DNA from: a virus
Virus record (IMG/VR): IMGVR_UViG_3300046462_000310
Location: 1-64,000 of that record
DNA: 64,000 bases
Direction: 5' to 3' (one strand)
Shown: positions 1-7,270 of the stretch, in pieces
How the letters are laid out: each line of letters opens with the position of its first letter
Numbering within the stretch: position 1 is the stretch's first letter
The notes under the pieces: model-generated
Database searches by the model: none
What the model was told of the DNA's origin: nothing
The model's input: only the letters and a program-made list of their open reading frames with translations
Translations under genes and position numbers: made by a program

Positions 1-1214
1 ATCTTTTCGAGTTCATTGAGCATCGAGGCCACGTCGCCAGCCTTATTTTCGTCTCTGTCGCCCAACGCTTTATAGATAGGGTCAACGATGTCCAAGACGA
101 ACGCGCGCCGGCGGAGCACAGCCATCAGATCATCAGTAAGATTCTCGATGCCCTCGCTATGGCCGCGCAGGTTCCACGCGAGCAACATGCCTTTGTCGAG
201 CTTGACGCCTTTAGCCTTACAAATCAGTTCTACCCGATACCAAAAGAAGGCTTCTGGGATTTCGAAGTTGAGGTAACACACTGGCCCGCGCTCGCATGGG
301 AACCCCCACCAAGGCGTACCGGTAGCCACAGAAACAGCCAGATCGATGAGCGCCATCGTTTTACGCCCCTTGGACGTGCCACCGATCACAAACTTACTGC
401 CGCGATGCAGGATGCCTTGCACGAGCTCCGCGGGGAGCGGCGGCCGATTACCATTCGAATAGAGAGAAGCATCAGATAACGCCGGCAACCGCATCCGGCC
501 CACCTGCGCTAAGGACTGGACCGCTATGATTCGCGCCTCATGCTCACCGAGGAAATCAACGACCTTATCCGGCTCTTCGTATGCTTGGCGAACGCTCTCG
601 TTTGAGGCCGCTATAACCTCACGCAAAACATACTTATCCCTAACAATCTCAAGGTAATACTGTATATTCGCGGCTGTCGGAACGAAATCTCGCAGGTCCA
701 TTAAATACCCTGGCCCACCTATTCGATCTAGCTGGCCCATGTCGCGAAGTCGATCAGTGAACGTAATGGTATCAACGGCGCCATCGTTCTCCCACATATC
801 GCAAAGAGCCTCAAAAATTGTGCGATGAATCGGGTTAAAAATCTGTTGTGGTCCGATCATTTGCCGGGCGATCGGTATGGCTGTGCGCGGATCCCATAGC
901 ATTGAACCGAGAACACCTTTTTCGGCTTCTTCGGAGTGCGGCTGTTGTTGTTTAGAGGGTTGGGCTGGCAGTTGCCGCGGTGCTTTCTGATTCCGCGGTG
1001 TTCCACTGCCAGCCCGTTGTGTGGGCCTTTCGGCCGCTGTTAGCTCGTCCTCTTCCGGGTAAATGTTTTGAGACGGCGGGGCATGCGAGCCCTCTTTCGG
1101 GCCAGTATTACAAGGTTCGGACTCGCTTACACCCGACTCATCCCCGCCGCTCAAATTGTTTTCGGCCAAAGTCTTCCTAAGAAGCGCGCGCAACTCTTCT
1201 TTTGAATTGGCCAT
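1..1214 (-). CDS. DnaB-like replicative helicase/RecA-fold ATPase, 3' end outside window
   Basis: Reading from ATG 1214 the first 100 residues are low-complexity (Gln/Pro/Glu-rich). Next comes a DnaB N-terminal-like helical domain (EKGVLGSMLWDPRTAIPIA, then HRTIFEALCDMW), then a RecA-fold core with a variant P-loop (IGGTSKGRKT) and a Walker B-like strand (FVLDIVDPIYK). That order fits phage replicative helicases that load at forks, or RepA-like AAA_25 ATPases. The gene runs off the left edge after about 404 codons, so motifs after Walker B cannot be seen. It is the last visible gene of a minus-strand operon and starts 7 bases after the stop of the preceding gene. The ATPase assignment is firm; the DnaB versus RepA subtype is less so. 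Confidence 0.8.
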   Translation of the reverse strand, partial: MANSKEELRALLRKTLAENNLSGGDESGVSESEPCNTGPKEGSHAPPSQNIYPEEDELTAAERPTQRAGSGTPRNQKAPRQLPAQPSKQQQPHSEEAEKGVLGSMLWDPRTAIPIARQMIGPQQIFNPIHRTIFEALCDMWENDGAVDTITFTDRLRDMGQLDRIGGPGYLMDLRDFVPTAANIQYYLEIVRDKYVLREVIAASNESVRQAYEEPDKVVDFLGEHEARIIAVQSLAQVGRMRLPALSDASLYSNGNRPPLPAELVQGILHRGSKFVIGGTSKGRKTMALIDLAVSVATGTPWWGFPCERGPVCYLNFEIPEAFFWYRVELICKAKGVKLDKGMLLAWNLRGHSEGIENLTDDLMAVLRRRAFVLDIVDPIYKALGDRDENKAGDVASMLNELEK

Positions 1215-1220
1215 GTAAAA

Positions 1221-1550
1221 TTATTTCGAACCGTTTAACTCGACTGCAGAACGCTGTCGTTCCTGTTTCAGCGCGTGAATATAGCGGTCGCCAATCTTCT
1301 GCGTGTACCAGCAAAGTTCAATGGCGTCAACGTCGGGTAGCACGAGGCCAGTCAATTCTTCCTGGAAATCAATGAGCGTGCCGTCTCCGTCGTACACCTT
1401 TTTTGTGCGCGTCTCGAGCTTCCATGTGCCGCGGTCACGCGCCTTTTCATCCATAACCACGAGTCCACTGCAAAGCCCCATGAAATAACAAAGCGCGTCA
1501 TCATTGAACTCTTGGGGTGGCCCCCAGTTTTTGCGGCGTTTGCGGCTCAT
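1221..1550 (-). CDS. Hypothetical protein between methyltransferase and helicase
   Basis: Encodes 109 residues from ATG 1550, whose ATGA overlaps the methyltransferase stop, so translation is probably coupled. The N-terminus is basic (MSRKRRKNWGPPQEF). The middle contains GLVVMDEKARDRGTWKLETRTKKV, beta-rich in appearance. I do not recognise a family and see no membrane segment or cysteine motif. Its place between a modification enzyme and the replicative helicase suggests a role in DNA metabolism, but that is only context. Confidence 0.7.
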   Translation of the reverse strand: MSRKRRKNWGPPQEFNDDALCYFMGLCSGLVVMDEKARDRGTWKLETRTKKVYDGDGTLIDFQEELTGLVLPDVDAIELCWYTQKIGDRYIHALKQERQRSAVELNGSK

Positions 1551-3673
1551 AAGGCAAGGCCTTGGGTTACAGAGCACCGCTTGTGAATCATCGGGATGTA
1601 ATTAGCTTGTAGTTCGATGATGATCGCTGCACGCCCGAGCTCATTAGCCACTTGCGCGACCGTACCAGAGCCGCCGAAGGGATCCAGAACAACGCACAGA
1701 TTGGTTGGCCAGTTGTCATCATCTGCACAAACGCTACCCGGTGCATCGCCATCCAACCCAGGACAGGTACAGCTCGCGCGATAACCGATTACGCGCTTTT
1801 CAACCATGCCGGCGAGGATGCGCGCTTTAACTTCGCTCGCGTTCTCAGCTCGGGTGCCCGCGAAATCCTTGATAGCTTCCCCGTGATATTCCCCGTTGTG
1901 ATTACTACCACAGGCCAGTTGTTGCTCACGTCGTGCAGGCCCGCGTTCAATCACTGGCGCATAAGGCGCACCGCAGGCAGCGCAACACTTGGGCGACGTA
2001 GCGGCCGCGATGATTGGCCGCACCAGGTTAGTCGGGAATGTAGCAAAATGCGCGTCGCGATATGGCGCCGTTGGGATTTGCCACACTGATCGACGGTTGC
2101 GATTGCCTGTCCGCCCAAGGTCTCCTACCTGACGGTCAGTATCTCTGCGCCCAGTTCCTTTACGAGAGACAGCAGTAACGCTACGTCGCGGGACATACGT
2201 GCTTCGTTCACGCCCTGCTTCCCCATCACAAAAATAACTGTCACTCTTGGAAAACTGAAACACATACTCGTGCGCGGTTGTGCAACGCCAGTTACCTTTG
2301 CGCAGGATGAGGCCACCGTTATGCGTGCATTTGTCGCACCCTGGGCAATTCACAAGAGGGTCAGCATCCTGTCCCGTTTTGTCGAGTTGCAAGATGGGCA
2401 CGCTGGGACCACGTTGCTCGCCTCGTGTGGTCCGCCCTTCGATAATGGGATTACATGATCGATTGTTACCTTCTTCATTCTTTTTCGGCACCAATAGCAC
2501 TTCCTCTTGCTTGAACTTAGGATGAGTCGCCATTGATTTATAGTCAGGGGATTCTCTGAGTTCATCCATCCCCTGCGTCGCGCCTCTCGTTTCGCTGCCA
2601 TCATCTGTCCCTTGAGTGTCTTCCAGTATCGACGATGATATTCCTTCTGCTTTTCGATTCGCCGCGGATCGTGTTGACGCTTGCGATCCTGCCGTCGAGC
2701 TGACGCCCTTCCCTTCTCTGTCTGTCGGAATCGTTTGGAGATTCTGCGGCGAGTTAACCTCCCCTTCTCCGACTGGGTGTAAGTTTTTTGCCTTTCCTTG
2801 CCCTTTACTGAAAGACTGTAAGCTAGGCGTTGCGCCTTCACTGCTGGCCGACTTTCCCTCGCACGGTCGGTCGCTATTCCCTTCGAGCTTCGACGGTATC
2901 TTGATTTCACTGCCGCCATCTTCTCGTCTCGGCACATCACGCAAGTCAGTGGCCCGGTTTTCGTCGTTACACTCAGTCGTCTGCAACTTACACATCTTCT
3001 CATGCACTGACCTTCTAACACGATGTTGCTCCCAAGTCCAGCCACGCACTGACTCCGGCATCGGGTTGTTTTTAAACCAGATGTTATCACGTCGCAGAAA
3101 CCACCCATCAGCTTGCAGGGCGAGAGCTACGCGCCAGGGGATACCGCAGAGGTCGCCAGGCTTTAGGCCACCTACAATCGTCGAATACGGTTTCAGTGCT
3201 CTATATGCTCCACCATCACCCGGATGGCTTCCACTGCCGAAGTCTCCCGATGGATGACTCGCATAGCTATCACCCAAATTCAGCCAAAGCGTACCATCCT
3301 TTCGCAACACGCGCTTAACCTCACGGAAGATCAGGACCGAGTGCTCGAGATAGAGTTCCGGTGTCGGTTCGAGCCCAAACGTGCCACGCCAAGCATTACA
3401 TTTAGAGCAGAAATCGGATTTCTTCGGCTTACGCGTGGCCGAGTTACCCGACAGCGTTTCGCCGGTCATGCCTCCATCGTGAATTATGCCATTCGCGCTT
3501 GGCTGAATGTGCTCTTGCCAGTCATGCTCGCAATCAGGATCACCACCCCAAATACTTGCCGGCAGTTTGTAATCGCGGAGCCCCCAGTACGGTGGGCTAG
3601 TCACAACGCAGTGCACACATTCCGCCGGCAACTTTGCGAGTTCCGTGAGGCAATCGCCCTGAATAATGGTCAA
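1547..3673 (-). CDS. DNA (N4-cytosine or N6-adenine) methyltransferase with a long disordered insertion
   Basis: A 708-residue beta-class SAM-dependent DNA methyltransferase. The catalytic motif TSPPYWGLRDY lies near residue 30, the AdoMet-binding motif DPFGGSGTVA near residue 665, and a CxxC-containing segment (NCPGCDKCTHNGG) and HEYVFQFSKS lie in the second half. SPPY favours m4C, but m6A cannot be excluded. Between about residue 224 (HRVRR) and residue 441 (VNCPGCDKC) lies a Ser/Gly/Glu/Gln-rich stretch unlike an enzyme core. It coincides exactly with an HNH nuclease gene read in another frame. Start is TTG 3673. It probably protects phage DNA from host restriction. Whether the enzyme folds around the insert is unknown. 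Confidence 0.9.
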   Translation of the reverse strand: MTIIQGDCLTELAKLPAECVHCVVTSPPYWGLRDYKLPASIWGGDPDCEHDWQEHIQPSANGIIHDGGMTGETLSGNSATRKPKKSDFCSKCNAWRGTFGLEPTPELYLEHSVLIFREVKRVLRKDGTLWLNLGDSYASHPSGDFGSGSHPGDGGAYRALKPYSTIVGGLKPGDLCGIPWRVALALQADGWFLRRDNIWFKNNPMPESVRGWTWEQHRVRRSVHEKMCKLQTTECNDENRATDLRDVPRREDGGSEIKIPSKLEGNSDRPCEGKSASSEGATPSLQSFSKGQGKAKNLHPVGEGEVNSPQNLQTIPTDREGKGVSSTAGSQASTRSAANRKAEGISSSILEDTQGTDDGSETRGATQGMDELRESPDYKSMATHPKFKQEEVLLVPKKNEEGNNRSCNPIIEGRTTRGEQRGPSVPILQLDKTGQDADPLVNCPGCDKCTHNGGLILRKGNWRCTTAHEYVFQFSKSDSYFCDGEAGRERSTYVPRRSVTAVSRKGTGRRDTDRQVGDLGRTGNRNRRSVWQIPTAPYRDAHFATFPTNLVRPIIAAATSPKCCAACGAPYAPVIERGPARREQQLACGSNHNGEYHGEAIKDFAGTRAENASEVKARILAGMVEKRVIGYRASCTCPGLDGDAPGSVCADDDNWPTNLCVVLDPFGGSGTVAQVANELGRAAIIIELQANYIPMIHKRCSVTQGLAL
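2350..3003 (-). CDS. HNH homing-type endonuclease nested out of frame inside the methyltransferase gene
   Basis: A 217-residue basic protein from ATG 3003, with AGAAGG about 6 bases upstream as a Shine-Dalgarno. N-terminal CxxC pairs (CVSC, CVMC) are followed by Lys/Arg-rich repeats of the type SxKGKxxxxxY and TEKGRA. The C-terminus is a complete HNH nuclease: CYWCRKR, then VTIDHVIPLSKGG, then ACPSCNSTKRDR. The stop TGA sits exactly where methyltransferase-type sequence (VNCPGCDKC) resumes in the other frame. This means the nuclease gene was inserted, and the recipient frame stayed open through about 650 bases. Homing nucleases of this type cut alleles lacking the insert. Confidence 0.85.
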   Translation of the reverse strand: MRRCVSCRRLSVTTKTGPLTCVMCRDEKMAAVKSRYRRSSKGIATDRARESRPAVKAQRLAYSLSVKGKERQKTYTQSEKGRLTRRRISKRFRQTEKGRASARRQDRKRQHDPRRIEKQKEYHRRYWKTLKGQMMAAKREARRRGWMNSENPLTINQWRLILSSSKRKCYWCRKRMKKVTIDHVIPLSKGGPHEASNVVPACPSCNSTKRDRMLTLL

Positions 3674-3681
3674 GCGATCGC

Positions 3682-4107
3682 TCAGAGTAACCCCCTTAGC
3701 TTTTCCGTAAGCCCTCGGTCATCATCCGGAGGAGGTGGCTCGACAAATGGCGGCGACTCCTCTTGATATGGAGGTCTGTCTGCGCTGGTTAGCTTTCGTT
3801 TTCGAAACAGTCCGCGATATTGCGGATTACCAACTTCAAACAATCGGGCATAATAGGCCCGGAACACGTTATTCAGCTTAAAACCGTCTTCGCTTTTGGT
3901 CTCTATGCTGACATGCCACCGAATCCTCTCAAATACCGCGTTTACCGAGTAATGAACGAAACCGGCGTCTATAACCTCTTGCGTGAACCGCAGGAACAAT
4001 TTCCAGATGTAAGGGTTCATGCGATGAAAGGTCTCGAAGGCGGCAAAGATTTGATCTGCTCGCGTGCGCACGTTTCGCCTGCCCATCCAGTCAAAAAGGT
4101 CGCTCAT
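3682..4107 (-). CDS. Conserved phage-type hypothetical protein (141 aa)
   Basis: Starts at ATG 4107, overlapping the upstream stop by ATGA, and ends 9 bases before the methyltransferase start. The core (FHRMNPYIWKLFLRFTQEV, then FERIRWHVSIET, then KLNNVFRAYYARLF) resembles a conserved helical protein I recall from phage early regions and metagenomes. I do not know its function. The C-terminus is proline- and acid-rich (FVEPPPPDDDRG). Its neighbours are DNA modification genes. Confidence 0.7.
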   Translation of the reverse strand: MSDLFDWMGRRNVRTRADQIFAAFETFHRMNPYIWKLFLRFTQEVIDAGFVHYSVNAVFERIRWHVSIETKSEDGFKLNNVFRAYYARLFEVGNPQYRGLFRKRKLTSADRPPYQEESPPFVEPPPPDDDRGLTEKLRGLL

Positions 4108-4436
4108 GTTCGGCCTGTAGCGCGTTCTGACAGCTTTCCGCTGTCACTCTTACCCGAAAAATCCAGTATGCCTTGTTTTGGCCCTATCTGTGGCTGCGGG
4201 ATGGTGCTCTCTGTATGTGGCGGGATAGTGATATTCAGCTCCGCAGCCAACCGATCGCTTAGCCACCATTCCCTTGGCGCCCTTGGCAGATCCACTTCGC
4301 GGCCACCAGGGATAAGCGCGTGCCACCCTGTCCATTTCGAGAACGCAGCGTCAAACACCGAGCCACCGTCGCGCACCATGATTGTGCGCCCTTCTGGCGG
4401 CGGGACCAACGATACGAGAACGAAGCGGCCACTCAT
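4104..4436 (-). CDS. Hypothetical protein with a 17-bp palindrome at its 3' end
   Basis: Encodes 110 residues from ATG 4436. It contains EGRTIMVRDGGSVFDAAFSK and PREWWLSDRLAAELNI, but no family I recognise. The last codons cross the dispersed palindrome at 4129-4145, giving the residues SDSGKLSE. The repeat is therefore translated, not intergenic, which suggests it was inserted near an older C-terminus. Overlaps the next gene by ATGA. Confidence 0.65.
   Translation of the reverse strand: MSGRFVLVSLVPPPEGRTIMVRDGGSVFDAAFSKWTGWHALIPGGREVDLPRAPREWWLSDRLAAELNITIPPHTESTIPQPQIGPKQGILDFSGKSDSGKLSERATGRT
4129..4145. repeat. Dispersed palindrome copy 1 (GACAGCTTTCCGCTGTC)
   Basis: Six-base-pair inverted repeat, inside the 3' end of the 4104-4436 gene. 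Confidence 0.8.
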
Positions 4437-4469
4437 TGTAAGTTTTATGATTTCATCCGAAAAAACTAC

Positions 4470-4904
4470 TTAGTCGGGCTGAGCTCTAATGCCGTCTTTA
4501 ATGATTGGGTTTAGCTCCATCACGAACTCAGCCGCCATTCTTCGCATCGAGGAAACACGAGAACCGTCCGCAGCGAACTGTTGGTATTTATGCCGAAGCT
4601 CGACAAGTTGTTGAACAACAGGCTTCAACTCTACGGATGATCCATTCGATCTATTCCCGTTCTCGTGTTCGTAGCTAATCTGGGTCTTAATTCTACCCAA
4701 CTCGACTTCGAGTTCTCCTTTCTCCTGAATCCAAGTTCGCTGGTCGTTACAGAGGCTCCGGTAGTCACCGTTCCTCATCCTACCCGAAGTCCGCGCTTGG
4801 GTTCTCAGGGCTATCAACTTGCTATCCAGTTCCTTAATCCTCTGGATAATGTCTGATCTTCGCTGCCGAAGCTCTATCACTGTCGTTTCGTTTTTCATAT
4901 TCAT
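4470..4904 (-). CDS. Coiled-coil hypothetical protein
   Basis: Starts at ATG 4904, preceded by GGGAGAG as a Shine-Dalgarno and overlapping the upstream stop by ATGA. The 144-residue product is highly charged and helical: residues 10-45 (IELRQRRSDIIQRIKELDSK) and 60-95 look like paired coiled coils. No catalytic motif is visible. Upstream in the operon is a small membrane protein, so the two could act together at the envelope, but this is speculative. Confidence 0.7.
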   Translation of the reverse strand: MNMKNETTVIELRQRRSDIIQRIKELDSKLIALRTQARTSGRMRNGDYRSLCNDQRTWIQEKGELEVELGRIKTQISYEHENGNRSNGSSVELKPVVQQLVELRHKYQQFAADGSRVSSMRRMAAEFVMELNPIIKDGIRAQPD

Positions 4905-5170
4905 TTTCTCTCCCAAGGTTGCGTCCGCTTGACGTGCATGTGTCGGCAGACCTCGGCGTTGAGCTGCTCCCAAGTCATCTTGCCCTGATGTTGGTCCTCT
5001 ACCCACATCACCACATCGAGCGTTTCATTAACCGCGCGATCATATATGGCGGTCTTTTGCTGGACATTTTTCGACCCGCCGAACATCGCTTCGGCCAGGA
5101 ACAAATAGGACAGGACAAACAGCGCGAATACTGCTACCACTGACCAGTTTCGTTTGATGAAAATAGCCAT
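4901..5170 (-). CDS. Small single-pass membrane protein
   Basis: 89 residues. The N-terminus MAIFIKRNWS is followed by one hydrophobic segment (VVAVFALFVLSYLFLAEAMF, residues 11-30), then a hydrophilic domain of about 58 residues. Topology is likely N-in with the tail outside, or an uncleaved signal anchor. It is translationally coupled by ATGA to the coiled-coil gene downstream. Function unknown. Superinfection exclusion is one possibility for a gene in this position, but nothing in the sequence proves it. Confidence 0.7.
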   Translation of the reverse strand: MAIFIKRNWSVVAVFALFVLSYLFLAEAMFGGSKNVQQKTAIYDRAVNETLDVVMWVEDQHQGKMTWEQLNAEVCRHMHVKRTQPWERK

Positions 5171-5182
5171 TCGCCGTGCCGG

Positions 5183-5485
5183 TCACGGATAACGAGGTAA
5201 TTCGATTGCCTCTATCATCAATCTCAGTCTTTGAACGGATACACGAACCGAATCACCGTGAGCTCGGATGTTTTCCGCTAGTGGCACTAGGACGGGGCTC
5301 GGCCGACAGATATCAGCCTGTTTCTCAGGTTGACGGAGTACAGACGAGAGTCGTTCTTCGAGAAATGACACGACTTCCGTGAGTTCATATTGTGCGCCGG
5401 AAAGCCTGCTTAATTCTTCCTCGACTTGTGTTACTGGACCGGTTGCTGGGCAGCCGTCCAATGATGGTTTATTTGGTTGGTTCAT
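5183..5485 (-). CDS. Hypothetical protein beside attP
   Basis: I place the start at ATG 5485 (MNQPNKPSLDG), not further upstream, because the upstream extension would translate the tRNA-derived att core. The 100-residue product is helical, with VTQVEEELSRLSGAQYELTE followed by a second helix (VSVQRLRLMIEAIE). No known motif. Its 5' end adjoins the left integrase arm repeat, so integrase binding may compete with its transcription. Confidence 0.6.
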   Translation of the reverse strand: MNQPNKPSLDGCPATGPVTQVEEELSRLSGAQYELTEVVSFLEERLSSVLRQPEKQADICRPSPVLVPLAENIRAHGDSVRVSVQRLRLMIEAIELPRYP

Positions 5486-5493
5486 ATTATTTA

Positions 5494-5514
5494 GTGTGAC
5501 AGCCGCAGTGTTAC
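5494..5514 (+). promoter_or_regulatory. Left arm-type integrase site (predicted)
   Basis: GTGTGACA at 5494 and AGTGTTAC at 5507, 13 bp apart. The same pair with the same spacing recurs at 5631-5651, on the other side of the att core. Predicted P-arm site. Confidence 0.6.
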
Positions 5515-5537
5515 GTTTCAGTCGTGAGGCGACTTCT

Positions 5538-5581
5538 TTGCCAAGGTGGACGTCGCGAGTTCGAGCCTCGTCACCCGCTCC
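5538..5581 (+). other. attP: attP core: 3' half of a tRNA-Gly(GCC) gene
   Basis: The stretch begins with the anticodon loop TTGCCAA. It continues through the T arm (GCGAG, TTCGAGC, CTCGT) to the acceptor 3' strand CACCCGC and T-CC. The 5' half of the tRNA is absent: the preceding bases do not form an acceptor, D arm or 5' anticodon stem. This is the classic layout of a phage attachment site that restores the host tRNA 3' end after integration. Phage genes flank both sides, so it is attP and not attL or attR. Confidence 0.8.
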
Positions 5582-5630
5582 CACGCAAAACTCCATATTA
5601 TCTCTATAAGATCGATTATTTGGTTGCAAA

Positions 5631-5651
5631 GTGTGACAAAAAAAGTGTTAC
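5631..5651 (+). promoter_or_regulatory. Right arm-type integrase site (predicted)
   Basis: Second copy of GTGTGACA plus AGTGTTAC at 13-bp spacing, ending 8 bases before the integrase start. Integrase binding here could also repress int. Confidence 0.6.
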
Positions 5652-5659
5652 ATCACGGA

Positions 5660-6712
5660 ATGACCCATCCGAACGCACGCGGCATCTATCTCCGCGGCCG
5701 AACATACTGGCTGAATTTTCAACGTAAGGGTAAGCGTTTCTTCGTGTCCCTCGATACGGCGGACTTTGCAGAGGCGGTCAAACGCGCCATAGAGATCCGT
5801 GTGCGACCGGAACTCAATCGGGTCCATTCCTTCGATGCAGAAATTGACGCCTTCCTTGCGCACAAGCGCCGTAAAAACCAATTCACGGTGGCCAGCGCCA
5901 ATGCACGTAGGTACATCCTGCGCGCGTTCGCCAGGGAGTGCGGCAAGGTCTCCCCCGACTACGTTACTCCACGCGACATTCAGATGTTTTACGACGGAAG
6001 GCTTCATCAGTATTCAGCGGTGACGGCGAACGGGTACGCGATGATTCTTCGCTCGTTTTTTCGGTGGTGCGTAGAGGTCGCGCACATTAGTCGGCAAAAC
6101 CCATGCAACGGAATAGAGCTCGCCTCCGAGGTTGGCCATAAGATGAGAGACTTTTGCAGTGAAGAGCAGCGTGACCTTCTGATCTCCACTTGTCATCGTG
6201 ACGATCTGCTGTTTTGCCTGTTTTGTGGTTTTCATGCCGGGCTAAGAAAGAACGAGATCATCGAAGCGCGGCCATTTTGGTTTGACCTTCGCGCTGGGCT
6301 CCTGCATCTCCGCAAGACCGCCACTATGAATTTCAAAGATCGAGAGGAACGCACCATTCCCCTTACGGACGGCTTCAAAGCGTTTCTCGATGGCTATGGC
6401 CTTCGTGAACCATTTATGTTGCAGCCGACCGTACGACACGGAAAAAACCGTTATCGTTACGATTTCACTAGACCGTTCAAGTCTCATGTAGAGCTCTGCG
6501 GTCTCAAATGGGTTACTCCGCATACCATGCGCCACACATTCGCGAGTCTTCTCGCAAGCGCCGGCCGCAGCCTCTACAAGATTTCGATCTGGCTCGGAGA
6601 CGACCCACGCGTTGTAGAACGCCGATACGCCCGCCTTAAACCGAATGATCCAGAGATTGATCCAGCGTATCATTCTGGGAAATCTCCGGATGCCAATCGC
6701 TCGACGCATTGA
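5660..6712 (+). CDS. int: Tyrosine recombinase (phage integrase)
   Basis: 350 residues from ATG 5660 (MTHPNARGIYLRG). An N-terminal arm-binding-like strand pair (GRTYWLNFQRKGKRFFVSL) is followed by a SAM-like core-binding domain (about 60-150). The catalytic domain then shows Arg in HAGLRKNEI, the box II HTMRHTFASL (HxxR), a degenerate WLGDD where LGH is usual, and the nucleophile Tyr in VVERRYARL. It catalyses site-specific recombination between attP and the host tRNA-Gly. It lies 79 bp from the att core and converges with the Xis-like gene, overlapping its 3' end by 43 bases. The start is conservative; the frame is open further upstream through the att site. Confidence 0.92.
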   Translation: MTHPNARGIYLRGRTYWLNFQRKGKRFFVSLDTADFAEAVKRAIEIRVRPELNRVHSFDAEIDAFLAHKRRKNQFTVASANARRYILRAFARECGKVSPDYVTPRDIQMFYDGRLHQYSAVTANGYAMILRSFFRWCVEVAHISRQNPCNGIELASEVGHKMRDFCSEEQRDLLISTCHRDDLLFCLFCGFHAGLRKNEIIEARPFWFDLRAGLLHLRKTATMNFKDREERTIPLTDGFKAFLDGYGLREPFMLQPTVRHGKNRYRYDFTRPFKSHVELCGLKWVTPHTMRHTFASLLASAGRSLYKISIWLGDDPRVVERRYARLKPNDPEIDPAYHSGKSPDANRSTH

Positions 6713-6882
6713 TCGAGTTGATTCAGGTCGAACAACGTCATCCTTGGTCGTTGCACCACGGGTTTAATCCAGCCGGCCTCTCGCATCTTGGCGAACAACG
6801 CGGGAACCTTCACGTACAGACCGGCGCCCTCAGCATCCGTGAGGCGCTGCGGGGATGATTCAGTGATGACCGAATACCTCAT
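6670..6882 (-). CDS. Excisionase-like small winged-helix DNA-binding protein
   Basis: 70 residues. LYVKVPALFAKMREAGWIKP, then RMTLFDLNQLDQCVERL, fits the MerR/Xis-type winged-helix fold: helix-turn-helix, a short wing, and a closing helix. Size, position and orientation against int support a recombination directionality factor. It overlaps the int 3' end on the opposite strand, so int and xis transcripts would interfere. It is the last gene of the early minus-strand operon. That would tie excision to lytic expression. Confidence 0.65.
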   Translation of the reverse strand: MRYSVITESSPQRLTDAEGAGLYVKVPALFAKMREAGWIKPVVQRPRMTLFDLNQLDQCVERLASGDFPE

Positions 6883-7076
6883 AACGCGTCCGATGGAACA
6901 AGCGCCTGCCGCTTCGGGCTCGGCTCAGCTTTCAGTAATTCGGGATGCTGCAATAAAAACTCATACGCGCGCTGCCGGCGGTCCAGCGTCGCTTCGCGCT
7001 CCCAGCGTCCGTCAACCACAAACTCGATGAGTAACGCGGTGGCGCAGGCGATCACTGTCATTGCGATGTGCTTCAT
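6879..7076 (-). CDS. Small membrane protein, unknown
   Basis: 65 residues from ATG 7076 (MKHIAMTVIACATALLIEF), with one N-terminal hydrophobic segment and a basic/acidic tail (LDRRQRAYEFLLQHPELLK). The ATGA overlap with the upstream gene decides the start; longer in-frame starts would run over the neighbour. No family recognised. Confidence 0.65.
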   Translation of the reverse strand: MKHIAMTVIACATALLIEFVVDGRWEREATLDRRQRAYEFLLQHPELLKAEPSPKRQALVPSDAL

Positions 7077-7270
7077 GGTAACTTCAACGCCTCCCTTATC
7101 CTCGTCAGTTGATCCCATCCCTCGTCCACGTTCGATATTTGAATCGCGTGGAGTAACGCCCGCTTCCACGCTGTCGAGCAGTAAGGTTTCGATCGATCCC
7201 GTATTCGCCGCAGGCACGTAGCGATGTTTCCGGTTTCAACCAACTCTATCCGATCAGTTGTCGTTCTCAT
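7073..7270 (-). CDS. Small hypothetical protein (65 aa)
   Basis: Linked by ATGA overlaps on both sides. Helical and charged (GWDQLTRIREALKLP at the end), no recognised motif. The tight coupling to the DUF2800 nuclease upstream suggests co-expression. Confidence 0.65.
   Translation of the reverse strand: MRTTTDRIELVETGNIATCLRRIRDRSKPYCSTAWKRALLHAIQISNVDEGWDQLTRIREALKLP

Noticed and set aside
2350-3003. Group I intron or intein explanation for the methyltransferase insert
   Set aside because: No intein splice residues are seen, and the recipient frame is open throughout. An intron cannot be fully excluded without RNA data, so it is not called.
5486-5629. N-terminal extension of the 5183-5485 gene across the att core
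   Set aside because: It would translate a tRNA gene antisense; this is a known artefact, and a clean ATG exists at 5485.
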